23,564 nt of DNA from Phycisphaerae bacterium (GCA_021736615.1 JAIPFN010000100.1:1-23564); one strand, 5' to 3'; counted from the first letter of the stretch, positions 1 to 6,727 are shown. Made by a program: numbers and translations. Notes: generated by a model not told the origin, from the sequence alone.

Positions 1-735
1 ATGGACAAGTACATCGACCTTATCGTACCACGCGGCAGCAATGAGTTCGTCCAGCACATTATGAAAAACACCACGATCCCGGTAATGGGCCACGCCGACG
101 GTATCTGCCACGTATATGTCGATTCCGACGCGGACGCAGATATGGCGGTCAATATCACCGTCGACTCAAAGACGCAGTACTGCGCGGTCTGCAACGCGTT
201 GGAAACACTGCTGGTTCACAGTTCTATCGCGCCAACTTTTCTGCCGAAGGTCAAGGACGCTTTGCAAGCAAAAGGCGTTGAGATTTACGGCTGCGAAAAG
301 ACGGCTGCGATCATCGATGTCAAGCCTGCGACAGAAGAGGACTGGAAGACGGAATACCTTGACCTGACCCTTTCGATCAAAGTCGTCGGCAGCATCGACG
401 AGGCTATCGACCACATCAACAAATACGGTTCCGGCCATACCGACTGCATTGTCACAAAAGACAAAGCCAATGCGGCAAAATTTATGGACCTGGTAGACTC
501 CGGTGACGTGTTCTTTAACTGCAGCACGAGATTCAGCGACGGCTTCCGGTACGGACTCGGCGCAGAGGTAGGGATAAGCACCAACAAAATACACGCTCGC
601 GGGCCGGTCGGTCTTGAAGGGCTGCTGATATACAAATGGCGTATGATAGGCGGCGGGCACGTAGTATCCGACTACGCAGGCGAAGGGGCCAAAGCATTTA
701 CCCATACCGAACTGAATAAGGAATATAAGCTCTAA
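1..735 (+). CDS. proA: Gamma-glutamyl phosphate reductase (ProA), C-terminal part, cut by window start
   Basis: ProA reduces gamma-glutamyl phosphate to glutamate semialdehyde with NADPH, the second step of proline synthesis in the cytoplasm. The 244 residues visible match the C-terminal part of the roughly 415-residue family. The catalytic cysteine lies in CNALETLLV (residue 64 of the visible part). The conserved tail follows, with [28 protein letters not shown] and YKW. The N-terminal cofactor-binding half is missing, and the first Met falls where the family has an internal MDKYID stretch. The gene therefore starts upstream of the window and base 1 is not its start. Its stop codon shares one base with the proB start (TAATG), so the two are probably translationally coupled. 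Family assignment is very secure. Confidence 0.95.
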   Translation: MDKYIDLIVPRGSNEFVQHIMKNTTIPVMGHADGICHVYVDSDADADMAVNITVDSKTQYCAVCNALETLLVHSSIAPTFLPKVKDALQAKGVEIYGCEKTAAIIDVKPATEEDWKTEYLDLTLSIKVVGSIDEAIDHINKYGSGHTDCIVTKDKANAAKFMDLVDSGDVFFNCSTRFSDGFRYGLGAEVGISTNKIHARGPVGLEGLLIYKWRMIGGGHVVSDYAGEGAKAFTHTELNKEYKL

Positions 736-1835
736 TGCGGAATTTCAGCAATGCCAAACGTGTGGTCGTAAAGATCGGCACAAATACGCTAACCAAGGAC
801 GGAATGATCGACACGGATTACATCGTCCATATTGCCGGCCAGATCGCAAAGCTGCTTGAATCCGGCAGGCAGGTTATGATCGTCAGCTCCGGTGCTATCG
901 GGCTGGGCGCCAGCGCCATCGGGCTTGAAGGGGCCGTTACGGATATGAAGATGCGGCAGGCATGCGCGGCGGTCGGTCAGCCGCTGCTGATGCAGGAATA
1001 CCGCAAAGCTTTCGCCGCCCACAAAATAGAAACCGCACAGGTTCTGCTCACCGCCTCTGTGCTTAATCACAGAAAGACCTACCTTAATCTTCGCACTGCC
1101 GTCGATACGCTGCTAAATGTCGGGGCCGTACCCGTGTTTAACGAAAATGACTGCGTCTCGCTCGACGAGATCGGCACGGCGTTCGGCGACAATGACACGC
1201 TAAGTGCCCTGGTCGCCAGCAAGGTTGACGCCGACCTTCTTATCATGCTGACCGACATCGATTCTCTGTACGACAAGGACCCGAAAAAATACACCGACGC
1301 AAAACCGGTCAAAACCGTTCATGAAATAACCTACAAGATCGTAAAGAGCGCCGGCGCCAGCGGCAGCAAGCACGCGACCGGCGGGATGAAAACCAAGATC
1401 AAAGCGGCAAAGATCGCCGCCAACGCCGGGTGCAGGATCGTACTTGCAAACGGCAGGGTCGAAGACGTGGTTACGAAAATAATGGCCGGCGACGACATCG
1501 GCACGGTGTTTATGCCGAAACAAAAACTCAGCAACCGCATTAGATGGATACTCAACAGCGCACCGGCGGGGACGATATTCATCGACGATGGTGCCGTCCG
1601 GGCACTGGCAAACCACAAAAGCCTGCTGCCTAGCGGGATAGTGTCGATAAAGGGTGATTTCGCGGCGGGATCGGTGGTTATGCTGAACGATGCGGCTAAG
1701 GCGGTGTCGAGCTTTTCCAGCGTCGAACTGGCCGGACTGGCCGGCAAACACAGCAGCGAAATACGCGAAATCCTGGGCGCAACCCGCCGGGACGTCGTCG
1801 CCGTGCCCGAAGATATTGTTTTTCTGGACAATTAA
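735..1835 (+). CDS. proB: Glutamate 5-kinase (ProB) with PUA domain
   Basis: ProB phosphorylates glutamate on its gamma carboxyl with ATP, the first and usually proline-inhibited step of proline synthesis. The 366 residues match the full family length (E. coli 367). The amino-acid kinase domain shows VVKIGTNTL (12-20), VSSGAIGLG (50-58), FNENDCV (135-141), FGDNDTLSA (150-158), MLTDIDSLY (171-179) and HATGGMKTK (213-221). A PUA domain follows from about residue 277. The ATG uses the last base of the proA stop, so the start is fixed by the overlap. The order proA-proB is the reverse of the common proBA operon. I see no terminator hairpin immediately after the stop. Confidence 0.96.
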   Translation: MRNFSNAKRVVVKIGTNTLTKDGMIDTDYIVHIAGQIAKLLESGRQVMIVSSGAIGLGASAIGLEGAVTDMKMRQACAAVGQPLLMQEYRKAFAAHKIETAQVLLTASVLNHRKTYLNLRTAVDTLLNVGAVPVFNENDCVSLDEIGTAFGDNDTLSALVASKVDADLLIMLTDIDSLYDKDPKKYTDAKPVKTVHEITYKIVKSAGASGSKHATGGMKTKIKAAKIAANAGCRIVLANGRVEDVVTKIMAGDDIGTVFMPKQKLSNRIRWILNSAPAGTIFIDDGAVRALANHKSLLPSGIVSIKGDFAAGSVVMLNDAAKAVSSFSSVELAGLAGKHSSEIREILGATRRDVVAVPEDIVFLDN

Positions 1836-1847
1836 CCGAATTTCTGG

Positions 1848-1876
1848 TTGACAAGCCGGACAAAATAGTAAATAAT
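1848..1876 (+). promoter_or_regulatory. Sigma-70-type promoter candidate upstream of a folded RNA
   Basis: A perfect TTGACA (1848-1853) is followed after exactly 17 bp by AATAAT (1871-1876, five of six bases of TATAAT). It lies 12 bp after the proB stop, so it would drive the folded segment at about 1883-2090 and perhaps the tRNA-Leu beyond. Inferred from consensus only. Confidence 0.5.
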
Positions 1877-1882
1877 CTGCAC

Positions 1883-2090
1883 TTCGATTCCTTACGGATA
1901 GCTCTAATAATTCGTTTTGGCGGACAAGCGGTACCCAATGGGTACTTTTACTTAGTGAATGCCGCATATTATGCTAAATCAACTAATGATTGATAAAGTT
2001 TACCAGATTTAGCCGTGCGGCGAGCACTTTTCGATTCTGGTCGGTGTCAGAAAAACAGGCCTTAGCTTCGGCTAAGCCCGATTTTTCTTC
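1883..2090 (+). ncRNA. Candidate structured small RNA, family not recognised
   Basis: The segment runs from a good promoter to an intrinsic terminator and has no believable gene on the plus strand. It contains a perfect hairpin GTACCC-AAT-GGGTAC (1931-1945). It also has a long stem in two parts: GCCGCAT (1961-1967) with GTGCGGC (2015-2021), and directly inside it GCTAAATC (1973-1980) with GATTTAGC (2006-2013). Together these give 15 pairs, one of them G-T, interrupted by a 5-nt/1-nt internal loop. The expected transcript is about 205 nt. I could not match it to SRP RNA, tmRNA or RNase P. 6S RNA was considered because of the length, but I found no pairing between the ends. It could instead be a tRNA leader or a remnant. 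Confidence 0.4.
2058..2087 (+). terminator. Intrinsic terminator closing the candidate small RNA
   Basis: The stem CTTAGC-TTCG-GCTAAG (2061-2076) has a UUCG-type tetraloop. After a C/C mismatch two more G-C pairs extend it. A run of five T follows at 2082-2086. It ends the folded segment 60 bp before the tRNA. Confidence 0.6.
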
Positions 2091-2150
2091 CTTGCCAGTA
2101 ATCGAAAATTCTACTTGCCGCTCAAAAGCAATTACTAGAGCTACCCTTAT

Positions 2151-2234
2151 GCCGGAGTGGCGGAATTGGCAGACGCGCGGGATTCAAAATCCCGTCATGG
2201 CAACATGGTGTGGGTTCAAGTCCCACCTCCGGTA
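2151..2234 (+). tRNA. tRNA-Leu (anticodon CAA)
   Basis: A class II tRNA of 84 nt. The acceptor arm GCCGGAG pairs with CTCCGGT (one G-U), followed by discriminator A. The anticodon arm is CGGGA-TTCAAAA-TCCCG, which places CAA at 34-36 and reads UUG. The D arm (TGGCGGAATTGGCAGACGC), a long variable arm (TCATGGCAACATGG) and the T arm GTGGG-TTCAAGT-CCCAC are all present. The 3' CCA is not encoded, so it must be added by nucleotidyltransferase. A T-rich run follows directly at 2240-2246. Confidence 0.95.
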
Positions 2235-2261
2235 GTAGGTTTTTTCGCAACTATCAAGGTA

Positions 2262-2283
2262 TTATCACAATTCTTATCACAAT
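2262..2283 (+). repeat. Short direct repeat, two copies of TTATCACAAT
   Basis: TTATCACAAT occurs at 2262-2271 and again at 2274-2283, separated by TC, in the AT-rich gap after the tRNA. Its role is unknown; it could be a paired protein-binding site or simple slippage. Confidence 0.6.
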
Positions 2284-2330
2284 CAATAAAAGCATTGTTA
2301 TAAATTAGAATTGTACCGTTCGCAGATTTT

Positions 2331-2485
2331 TTGACAGGATTACAGGATAAAAAATAGATTCAAAACTGTCACAGGATGTTTTGTGAGCACAGGCTTACAA
2401 CTTATGGCACGTTTGTTTTTTTGCTTTTTTTAAAAGGAACAAAAATAATAAGAAAGGTTTTATGATTATCCTGTTATTCTGTCAA
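2331..2485. repeat. Element bounded by 20-bp inverted repeats, MITE-like or extragenic
   Basis: The left arm 2331-2350 reads TTGACAGGATTACAGGATAA. The right arm 2466-2485, on the other strand, reads TTGACAGAATAACAGGATAA, identical at 18 of 20 positions. The 115 bp between them have no reading frame of note. Related GACAGGAT-like strings are, from memory, scattered in intergenic DNA of many environmental bacteria. A small non-autonomous element or a family of extragenic repeats fits best. I see no target-site duplication and no transposase. Confidence 0.5.
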
Positions 2486-2580
2486 TAAACGTGAGCTTAG
2501 AGTGATTAACAGCAAAAACCGTGAACGGTTACAATTTATCAAACTACCTTACCACTTCCCTCAGGATGGAAAAGAATAGC

Positions 2581-3381
2581 ATGATAAAACTACAATTTGA
2601 AAAAGACTATAAAACCTGTTTTGCCAAACATAAACTTGAATCGTTTGAAAATATTTTCTCATACGCCAAGGGAAGTTTGGTCGGCAAAAACAGTAAACGT
2701 GACGTCACCGCCTTTGCACTGGAAAACACTGACGGCAAAAGAGAGTTTTTCATGAAAAGGTTCATGCGTCCTCATTTCAAGGATATGTTCTTTACCGCCT
2801 GTAAGTCCGGGCACCTATGTTCACAGGGGCAATATGAATGGGAAAGTGCGAATTTCCTCCTTAAAAATGGTATCATGACATATCGCCCTGTTTGTTACGG
2901 TACGCAAAGCCGGTTTGGAATAGAATCGCGATCCTTTTTTGTTACAGAAAAACTTACCGGTCAGTGCCTGAGAGAATTCATCACCGAAAAATGGGAAAAA
3001 ATGTCGGCCGAAGAAAAATATCTTACCGTCAAAAATATCGGGAAATTCGTACGCAAACTCCACCATGCCGGCGTCAACATGCCCGATCTTTATGTATGGC
3101 ATCTGTATCTCGAGAGCGAAGATGTTACGACATGTGATTTTGCGATCATCGACCTGCACAGGATGAGCAAAAACCGGTCTATCAAAAGCAATCAGATCGT
3201 TAGAAATCTAGCCGCATTAAATTTCAGCATGATCGAAAAATACTTTAACGATGAAATGAGATATTCCCTCGTAGAGTCATATCTGAATGGGGCATCGAAA
3301 AAAGAAATCCAACGTCTTTATAAAAAAATAAATCGGCGAACCAATATTCTCCGATTACGAAGGCATGCTCCTGTTTACTGA
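2581..3381 (+). CDS. Lipopolysaccharide (WaaP/Kdo) kinase-family protein
   Basis: This looks like a small protein-kinase-fold enzyme of the WaaP/Kdo-kinase type, which phosphorylates lipid A core sugars at the inner membrane. From ATG 2581 it is 266 residues, close to WaaP (265). Kinase landmarks are the ATP lysine in FFMKRF (K59), the glutamates in YEWESA, the catalytic-loop aspartate in GVNMPDLYVWH (D169) and the metal-binding IDLHR (D191). WaaP usually has HRD at the catalytic loop; here it is MPD, so the His and Arg are replaced while the Asp stays. Earlier starts exist (GTG 2521, ATG 2566), but they lack a ribosome site and add residues the family does not have. The gene stands alone, is AT-richer than its neighbours and has AAA-rich codons, which suggests later acquisition. 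The true substrate is unknown. Confidence 0.75.
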   Translation: MIKLQFEKDYKTCFAKHKLESFENIFSYAKGSLVGKNSKRDVTAFALENTDGKREFFMKRFMRPHFKDMFFTACKSGHLCSQGQYEWESANFLLKNGIMTYRPVCYGTQSRFGIESRSFFVTEKLTGQCLREFITEKWEKMSAEEKYLTVKNIGKFVRKLHHAGVNMPDLYVWHLYLESEDVTTCDFAIIDLHRMSKNRSIKSNQIVRNLAALNFSMIEKYFNDEMRYSLVESYLNGASKKEIQRLYKKINRRTNILRLRRHAPVY

Positions 3382-3383
3382 TT

Positions 3384-3411
3384 CCCGAGATCATTGATCA
3401 TCCGGGCTTTT
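3384..3411 (+). terminator. Probable terminator of the kinase gene
   Basis: Just after the stop, CCCG pairs with CGGG and, inside that, GATCA pairs with TGATC (3384-3406), with small unpaired bases between the two helices. A short CTTTTC tail follows. The tail is weak, so efficiency is uncertain. Confidence 0.45.
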
Positions 3412-3932
3412 CCTCAGATTGCACAGCCGGAATTTCGCTTCAATGGGATCTTTCTAAACGACATATTTATTGCGTTGAATGAGAGAAAATAAAAGGGGGT
3501 ATCTTTTTCGCTGGAATCGCTATTTTTGATGCGATAAACTGCGATTTTGGCTTGATGAACAAAAATAACTATTCATCATCATCAAGTCCCACATGCCGCA
3601 CGCTTACTTTCACACGTTGTATTTACCACTTTTTTAACACCTAACTCTACCTTGAATATTTACATGCCCGAAAACAAAAAATAAAATCAACCTCAACTTT
3701 TCAGTAAACATAGATAAGCCCGTCACCGCCGGACTTGATGACTTTACTGCCTTCATAGCCCCTAAAGCAGTACCTAACGAAATCGGGCCAGGTCCGATTT
3801 TCATTTTTCCGCAACGACAAATTACCCACCCTAACAATACAAAAATAAGTCCCATATTAATTCACCGCATGGGGCATAATCGACGTTTTGAAAATTTTTA
3901 AAAAAAAATTAAAGAAAATCACCAAAAAGTTA
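3412..3932. other. Gene-poor, AT-rich spacer, possibly with a decayed coding remnant
   Basis: No convincing gene is seen. CTTGATGA (3551-3558) can pair with TCATCAAG (3579-3586). About 3660-3900 is less AT-rich than its surroundings. One plus-strand frame stays open there for about 77 codons without an early Met and contains DKPVTAGLDDFTAFIAPKA, which might be a gene remnant; the opposite strand has a 73-codon frame. Neither has a ribosome site or a family I recognise. Confidence 0.5.
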
Positions 3933-3961
3933 TTGACGATTTGCCAATCATGCTTTACATT
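3933..3961 (+). promoter_or_regulatory. Promoter candidate of the flagellar regulator cluster
   Basis: TTGACG (3933-3938) and TACATT (3956-3961) are 17 bp apart and match five of six and four of six consensus bases. The next gene starts about 170 nt downstream. A 22-bp dyad overlaps the -10 element, which makes a regulated promoter likely. Confidence 0.5.
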
Positions 3962-3975
3962 TTATAAAACGTAAA
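3954..3975. promoter_or_regulatory. 22-bp dyad overlapping the -10 box, probable operator
   Basis: TTTAC (3954-3958) and GTAAA (3971-3975) flank a core TTTTATAAAA. The whole 22 bp is palindromic except for a single mismatched pair (A3959 against C3970). Its position over the -10 and start region suits a repressor site. The MerR-like protein encoded next is one candidate binder, though MerR proteins usually bind between -35 and -10. Confidence 0.55.
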
Positions 3976-3988
3976 ACATATTAGAACA

Positions 3989-4116
3989 GACAACAAAAAC
4001 ATAGCTCGATGGAACTCGAAATTGTTGTCACGTCTATCTTTTACGAATGCGGCCGCGGTCGCCGCGATTTGCACAAAACCCGAATCAGAAATAAGTACCG
4101 CTGTTTCAATAACAGC
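3989..4116 (+). promoter_or_regulatory. Folded 5' leader of the MerR-like gene
   Basis: Three perfect stems lie in series between the promoter and the ribosome site. GACAACAA (3989-3996) pairs with TTGTTGTC (4022-4029), CGCGG-TCG-CCGCG spans 4054-4066, and GCTGTT-TCAAT-AACAGC spans 4100-4116. A leader of about 165 nt with three helices could be a cis-regulatory RNA. I could not assign it to a known riboswitch class. Confidence 0.4.
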
Positions 4117-4138
4117 CATAAAACTGAAGGGCAAAAAA

Positions 4139-4414
4139 ATGACAGAATTTCAAATACCTGTAAAACTATATCGAATTGGGGAAGTGGTTCGCTACACGCC
4201 GTTTACCAGGCAAACGATCCACAACTACACCACGATGGGGCTGATCCAGGAAATTGACTGGACAGAGGGCGGACACCGCCTTTATGACGAATCGGTTTTC
4301 GACAGACTCAAGACAATACAGCAGCTGAGAAAAACCAACAGCCTGGTAGAGATAAGAAAGATACTATCTGCCAAGGACCCGGACACGGACGGCACGCATA
4401 GGAAAGCGGTCTAA
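4139..4414 (+). CDS. Small MerR-type winged-helix regulator
   Basis: A 91-residue protein that is almost only a MerR DNA-binding domain. LYRIGEVVRYTPFTRQTIHNY (10-30) is the helix-turn-helix, GLIQEIDWTEGGHRLYD (34-50) the wing, and VFDRLKTIQQLRKTNSLVEIRKIL (53-76) the second helical pair. The effector-binding C-terminus of full MerR proteins (usually 120-270 residues) is absent. The start is set by GAAGGG (4126-4131) 7-8 bases before the ATG; in-frame upstream codons back to 4022 lie in the folded leader and have no ribosome site. It heads a cluster with an FlgB-like protein, FlhG and FliA. That context suggests it regulates flagellar genes, possibly including its own promoter through the dyad at 3954-3975. 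Confidence 0.8.
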   Translation: MTEFQIPVKLYRIGEVVRYTPFTRQTIHNYTTMGLIQEIDWTEGGHRLYDESVFDRLKTIQQLRKTNSLVEIRKILSAKDPDTDGTHRKAV

Positions 4415-4457
4415 ACACAATGTAAATCACAAACGGAATTTCAGGGAAGAAAACCGT

Positions 4458-4886
4458 ATGAAGATACAAGACAGACAGACTGATAATGTCATCGAGATTC
4501 TCGGCAAGATTGTCGAATTCACCGACCGCCGCGGAATGGTCCTCCATAACAACATCGTCAACGCCGCGACCAAAGACTACCGCCCTGCCGACCTCGACGC
4601 GGCTGCTTTCGCCGACCTGATGGGCCGGGCACTGTCCGAACATCTCATCTGCGACCGCCTTATCCTGATCGACTCGGAATACATCAAGTTCGGGCCGGAG
4701 GGAACTTTCGAGGCCCTACCTTTCACAGACATCAAGGCATGTGAACTTCACGCCAGCGACACAAAGCAGTATCTCAAATATCAGATAGAGAAAATATCAG
4801 AAAACCGCAAGAACAAAAAAGCAGCCATTCAACTGATACAACAAAAACAAGCGAGAATAACAAGTTATATAAATAACGAAAACTAA
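4458..4886 (+). CDS. Small FlgB-like (flagellar rod N-terminal domain) protein
   Basis: A 142-residue protein. Residues 11-45 resemble the N-terminal helix and signature of flagellar rod proteins such as FlgB: a helix ILGKIVEFTDRRGMVLH runs into NNIVNAATKDYRP. That compares with the family pattern of a helix, then LANNIAN, a few residues and GY. The glycine before Tyr is replaced (KDY), and the C-terminal half (SENRKNKKAAIQLIQQKQARITSY) is charged and helical rather than the usual rod C-terminus. It is therefore a divergent relative, not a standard FlgB. AGGGAA (4443-4448) precedes the ATG by about 9 bases. It lies 43 bp after the MerR-like gene and 37 bp before the FlhG gene, so co-transcription is likely. 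It may be a rod part, a checkpoint protein or an unrelated helical protein. Confidence 0.6.
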   Translation: MKIQDRQTDNVIEILGKIVEFTDRRGMVLHNNIVNAATKDYRPADLDAAAFADLMGRALSEHLICDRLILIDSEYIKFGPEGTFEALPFTDIKACELHASDTKQYLKYQIEKISENRKNKKAAIQLIQQKQARITSYINNEN

Positions 4887-4923
4887 CCTTGAACGACTAA
4901 TAAAAATCGCAGAGAGAAAAAAA

Positions 4924-5772
4924 GTGAATACTGAAACTACAAAGCATTTACAGCAGATGATGAAGGACGAAACCGCTCGTTCAAAAGTGCTGGCAGTAAC
5001 CAGCGGCAAAGGCGGAGTGGGAAAGACAAACATCGCCTCTAACCTGTCGATATGCTTTGCCGCCAACAACAAAAAGGTACTGCTCTTCGACGCCGACCTT
5101 GGCCTTGGAAACGTTGACGTAGTCATCAACGCCGACAGCAATTACAACCTCACTCACGTATTGTCGGGCTATAAGGATCTTGAAGAGATCATAGCCGTCG
5201 CACCCGGCGGAGTAGAGGTTATCTGCGGCGGTTCCGGAGTAGAAGAACTGGCAAACATAACGGCATTCCAACTGCAAAGGCTCATCGACGGTTTCGATAT
5301 ATTGCAGGACAACTCCGACATGATAGTCATCGACACCGGCGCCGGCATTCACAACTCGACAATCTCATTCTGCCAGGCCGCCGACCACGTTCTGGTCGTA
5401 ACGACGCCGGAACCTGCCTCGATGACCGACGCATACGCAATGATCAAAGTACTTGCGTCTAGAAAATACACCGGCCGCATCAGCCTTGTAGTAAACATGG
5501 CCGCAAACCAGGCAGAGGGCAAAAGAATTTACCGCCAGATTTCGCAGGTAGCAATGCGATTTCTTAATACACAAATATTTGAAGCAGGAATAATCTGCAA
5601 AACAGAAAAACTTGTAGCGTCGGTAAGGAAAAGGCAGCCGGTAGTTCTGAACTATCCGAAGTCACGGATAACCGCCGATTTTGTATCGATGGCGGCACGA
5701 CTGACGAAGACTCCGGTTAAAAGATACGAACATGAAAGCTTTTTCCGCAAGGTTGTTAACTTATTTCTCTAA
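4924..5772 (+). CDS. flhG: MinD/ParA-type ATPase, FlhG (YlxH) family flagellar number regulator
   Basis: FlhG is a MinD-like ATPase that controls where and how many flagella form, usually with FlhF. The 282 residues show the deviant Walker A SGKGGVGKT (27-35), switch I LFDADLGLGNVDV (54-66) and Walker B MIVIDTGAGI (133-142). The last ten residues FFRKVVNLFL form an amphipathic helix like the membrane-targeting tail of MinD and FlhG. A GTG start follows AGAGAG. Upstream is the FlgB-like gene and downstream the FliA-type sigma factor, the usual FlhG neighbourhood, but no FlhF is visible in this cluster. MinD itself is a less likely reading because of the sigma-28 neighbour and the short N-terminal extension before the P-loop. 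Confidence 0.85.
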   Translation: MNTETTKHLQQMMKDETARSKVLAVTSGKGGVGKTNIASNLSICFAANNKKVLLFDADLGLGNVDVVINADSNYNLTHVLSGYKDLEEIIAVAPGGVEVICGGSGVEELANITAFQLQRLIDGFDILQDNSDMIVIDTGAGIHNSTISFCQAADHVLVVTTPEPASMTDAYAMIKVLASRKYTGRISLVVNMAANQAEGKRIYRQISQVAMRFLNTQIFEAGIICKTEKLVASVRKRQPVVLNYPKSRITADFVSMAARLTKTPVKRYEHESFFRKVVNLFL

Positions 5773-5797
5773 ACCGGCCCCGATCAAACGCCGATAA
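5770..5797 (+). promoter_or_regulatory. Sigma-28-like promoter candidate for the fliA-type gene
   Basis: TAAA (5770-5773, sharing the flhG stop codon) and GCCGATAA (5790-5797) match the sigma-28 -35 core and the full -10 consensus. The spacing is 16 bp, one more than the usual 15. Transcription would start near 5804, about 130 nt before the ATG. The 8-mer alone is expected about once by chance in a window this size and also occurs inside a gene at 22173-22180. Support comes from the TAAA partner and the position before a sigma-28 gene. Confidence 0.45.
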
Positions 5798-5833
5798 CGT
5801 TTTGTTCGCAACGGGGTACAACGGGGCAGCAAA

Positions 5834-5881
5834 CCGGCTATAAAAGCCGGATAGTAATTAACGAAGTCTGATTATCGGACG
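5834..5881 (+). other. Two small hairpins in the fliA leader
   Basis: CCGGCT-ATAAA-AGCCGG (5834-5850) is a perfect 6-bp stem. GTCTGA-TTA-TCGGAC (about 5867-5881) is a second 6-bp stem with one G-T pair. Neither has a T-run, so they are not typical terminators of flhG. They could fold in the leader of the sigma-factor mRNA. Confidence 0.4.
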
Positions 5882-5932
5882 CAAACTAAATATTATGATA
5901 AATTTTAAATATAAGCACGGAGGTTTATAAAC

Positions 5933-6715
5933 ATGAAAACAGCCCAGATCGAAAATATTCAGGAAGTATGGGATGGTTTTTTTGAAACCCATGACGAATA
6001 TTATCGCAACTTACTGATGGAAAATTACCTCCGACTGGTAAAATACACCGCCGACCGCATCTACGCAAAACTCCCGGACAAAGTAGAACTCGACGACCTC
6101 GTCAGTGCGGGCATCTTCGGGCTGATGGATGCCATCGACGCGTTCGACCCGGAAAGAGGCGTAAAGTTCGAGACGTACTGTTCGCCTAGAATACGCGGTG
6201 CTATTCTCGACGAACTGCGAAGCATGGACTGGGTTCCGCGTCTGGTAAGGGCACGTGCCCATCAGTTGGAAAACGCCCTTCAGATACTTGAAGCTCACCT
6301 CGGCAGAATTCCTACGGACGTTGAGATCGCCGCCGAGATGAATCTTGAAATGCCGGACTTCCACAGGCTGCAAAGAGACGCCAGCGCAACAGGGTTGATC
6401 TCACTGTCGAACAAATTCTCCGAATCAGACGGCGACAAGGACGTTCGCGAGATAGATATCATCAAAGACAAGAAAAGCGCAAACCCACTCGTTGAAGCCC
6501 AGAAGCGGGACCTGAAGAGCCTGCTCACCAAGGGGCTGTCACGGGCTGAACGGCTTATTATTATATTGTACTACTACGAAGAAATGACGATGAAGGAGAT
6601 CGGGGCAACGCTCGACCTTTCAGAATCGCGTGTATCGCAGATGCACTCATCAATAGTAGCTCGCCTCAAGGCACAGATGAACGCAAGAAAAAAGGAATTC
6701 GCAGTCGCAAAGTAA
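5933..6715 (+). CDS. fliA: Flagellar/motility sigma factor sigma-28 (FliA family)
   Basis: An alternative RNA polymerase sigma factor that directs late flagellar genes. The 260 residues carry region 2 (about 30-105), with VELDDLVSAGIFGLMDAID, FDPERGVKFETYCSPRIRGAI and LDELRSMDWVPR, all typical of the FliA/WhiG group. Region 3 follows (about 106-160), and region 4 (about 200-250) has LSRAERLIIILYYYEEMTMKEIG and the helix-turn-helix LDLSESRVSQMHSSIVARL. Length fits FliA (about 240-260). A strong ribosome site GGAGG (5919-5923) sits 9 bases before the ATG. A sigma-28-like promoter upstream suggests self-activation. It ends the cluster that begins with the MerR-like gene, with a 160-bp gap after flhG. 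Confidence 0.9.
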   Translation: MKTAQIENIQEVWDGFFETHDEYYRNLLMENYLRLVKYTADRIYAKLPDKVELDDLVSAGIFGLMDAIDAFDPERGVKFETYCSPRIRGAILDELRSMDWVPRLVRARAHQLENALQILEAHLGRIPTDVEIAAEMNLEMPDFHRLQRDASATGLISLSNKFSESDGDKDVREIDIIKDKKSANPLVEAQKRDLKSLLTKGLSRAERLIIILYYYEEMTMKEIGATLDLSESRVSQMHSSIVARLKAQMNARKKEFAVAK

Positions 6716-6727
6716 CAACCGGTATTG

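Noticed and set aside
1..735. A complete short ProA beginning at base 1
   Set aside because: The first Met matches an internal conserved position of ProA and the cofactor-binding half is missing, so the gene is cut by the window.
1990..2235. An open frame of 81 codons on the plus strand
   Set aside because: It runs through the tRNA-Leu and the folded RNA; its C-terminal part (MPEWRNWQTRGIQNPV) is the typical false translation of a tRNA gene.
3634..3855. 73-codon frame on the minus strand
   Set aside because: No ribosome site, no recognisable domain and no partner gene; composition fits random open frame.
4022..4138. Longer N-terminus for the MerR-like protein
   Set aside because: These codons lie inside the folded leader, have no ribosome site, and the family starts at the helix-turn-helix that begins shortly after ATG 4139.
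5815..5895. c-di-GMP-I riboswitch before fliA
   Set aside because: GGCAGCAAACC and GACGCAAAC resemble parts of the consensus, but the stems, the GAAA tetraloop and the order of the elements do not fit.
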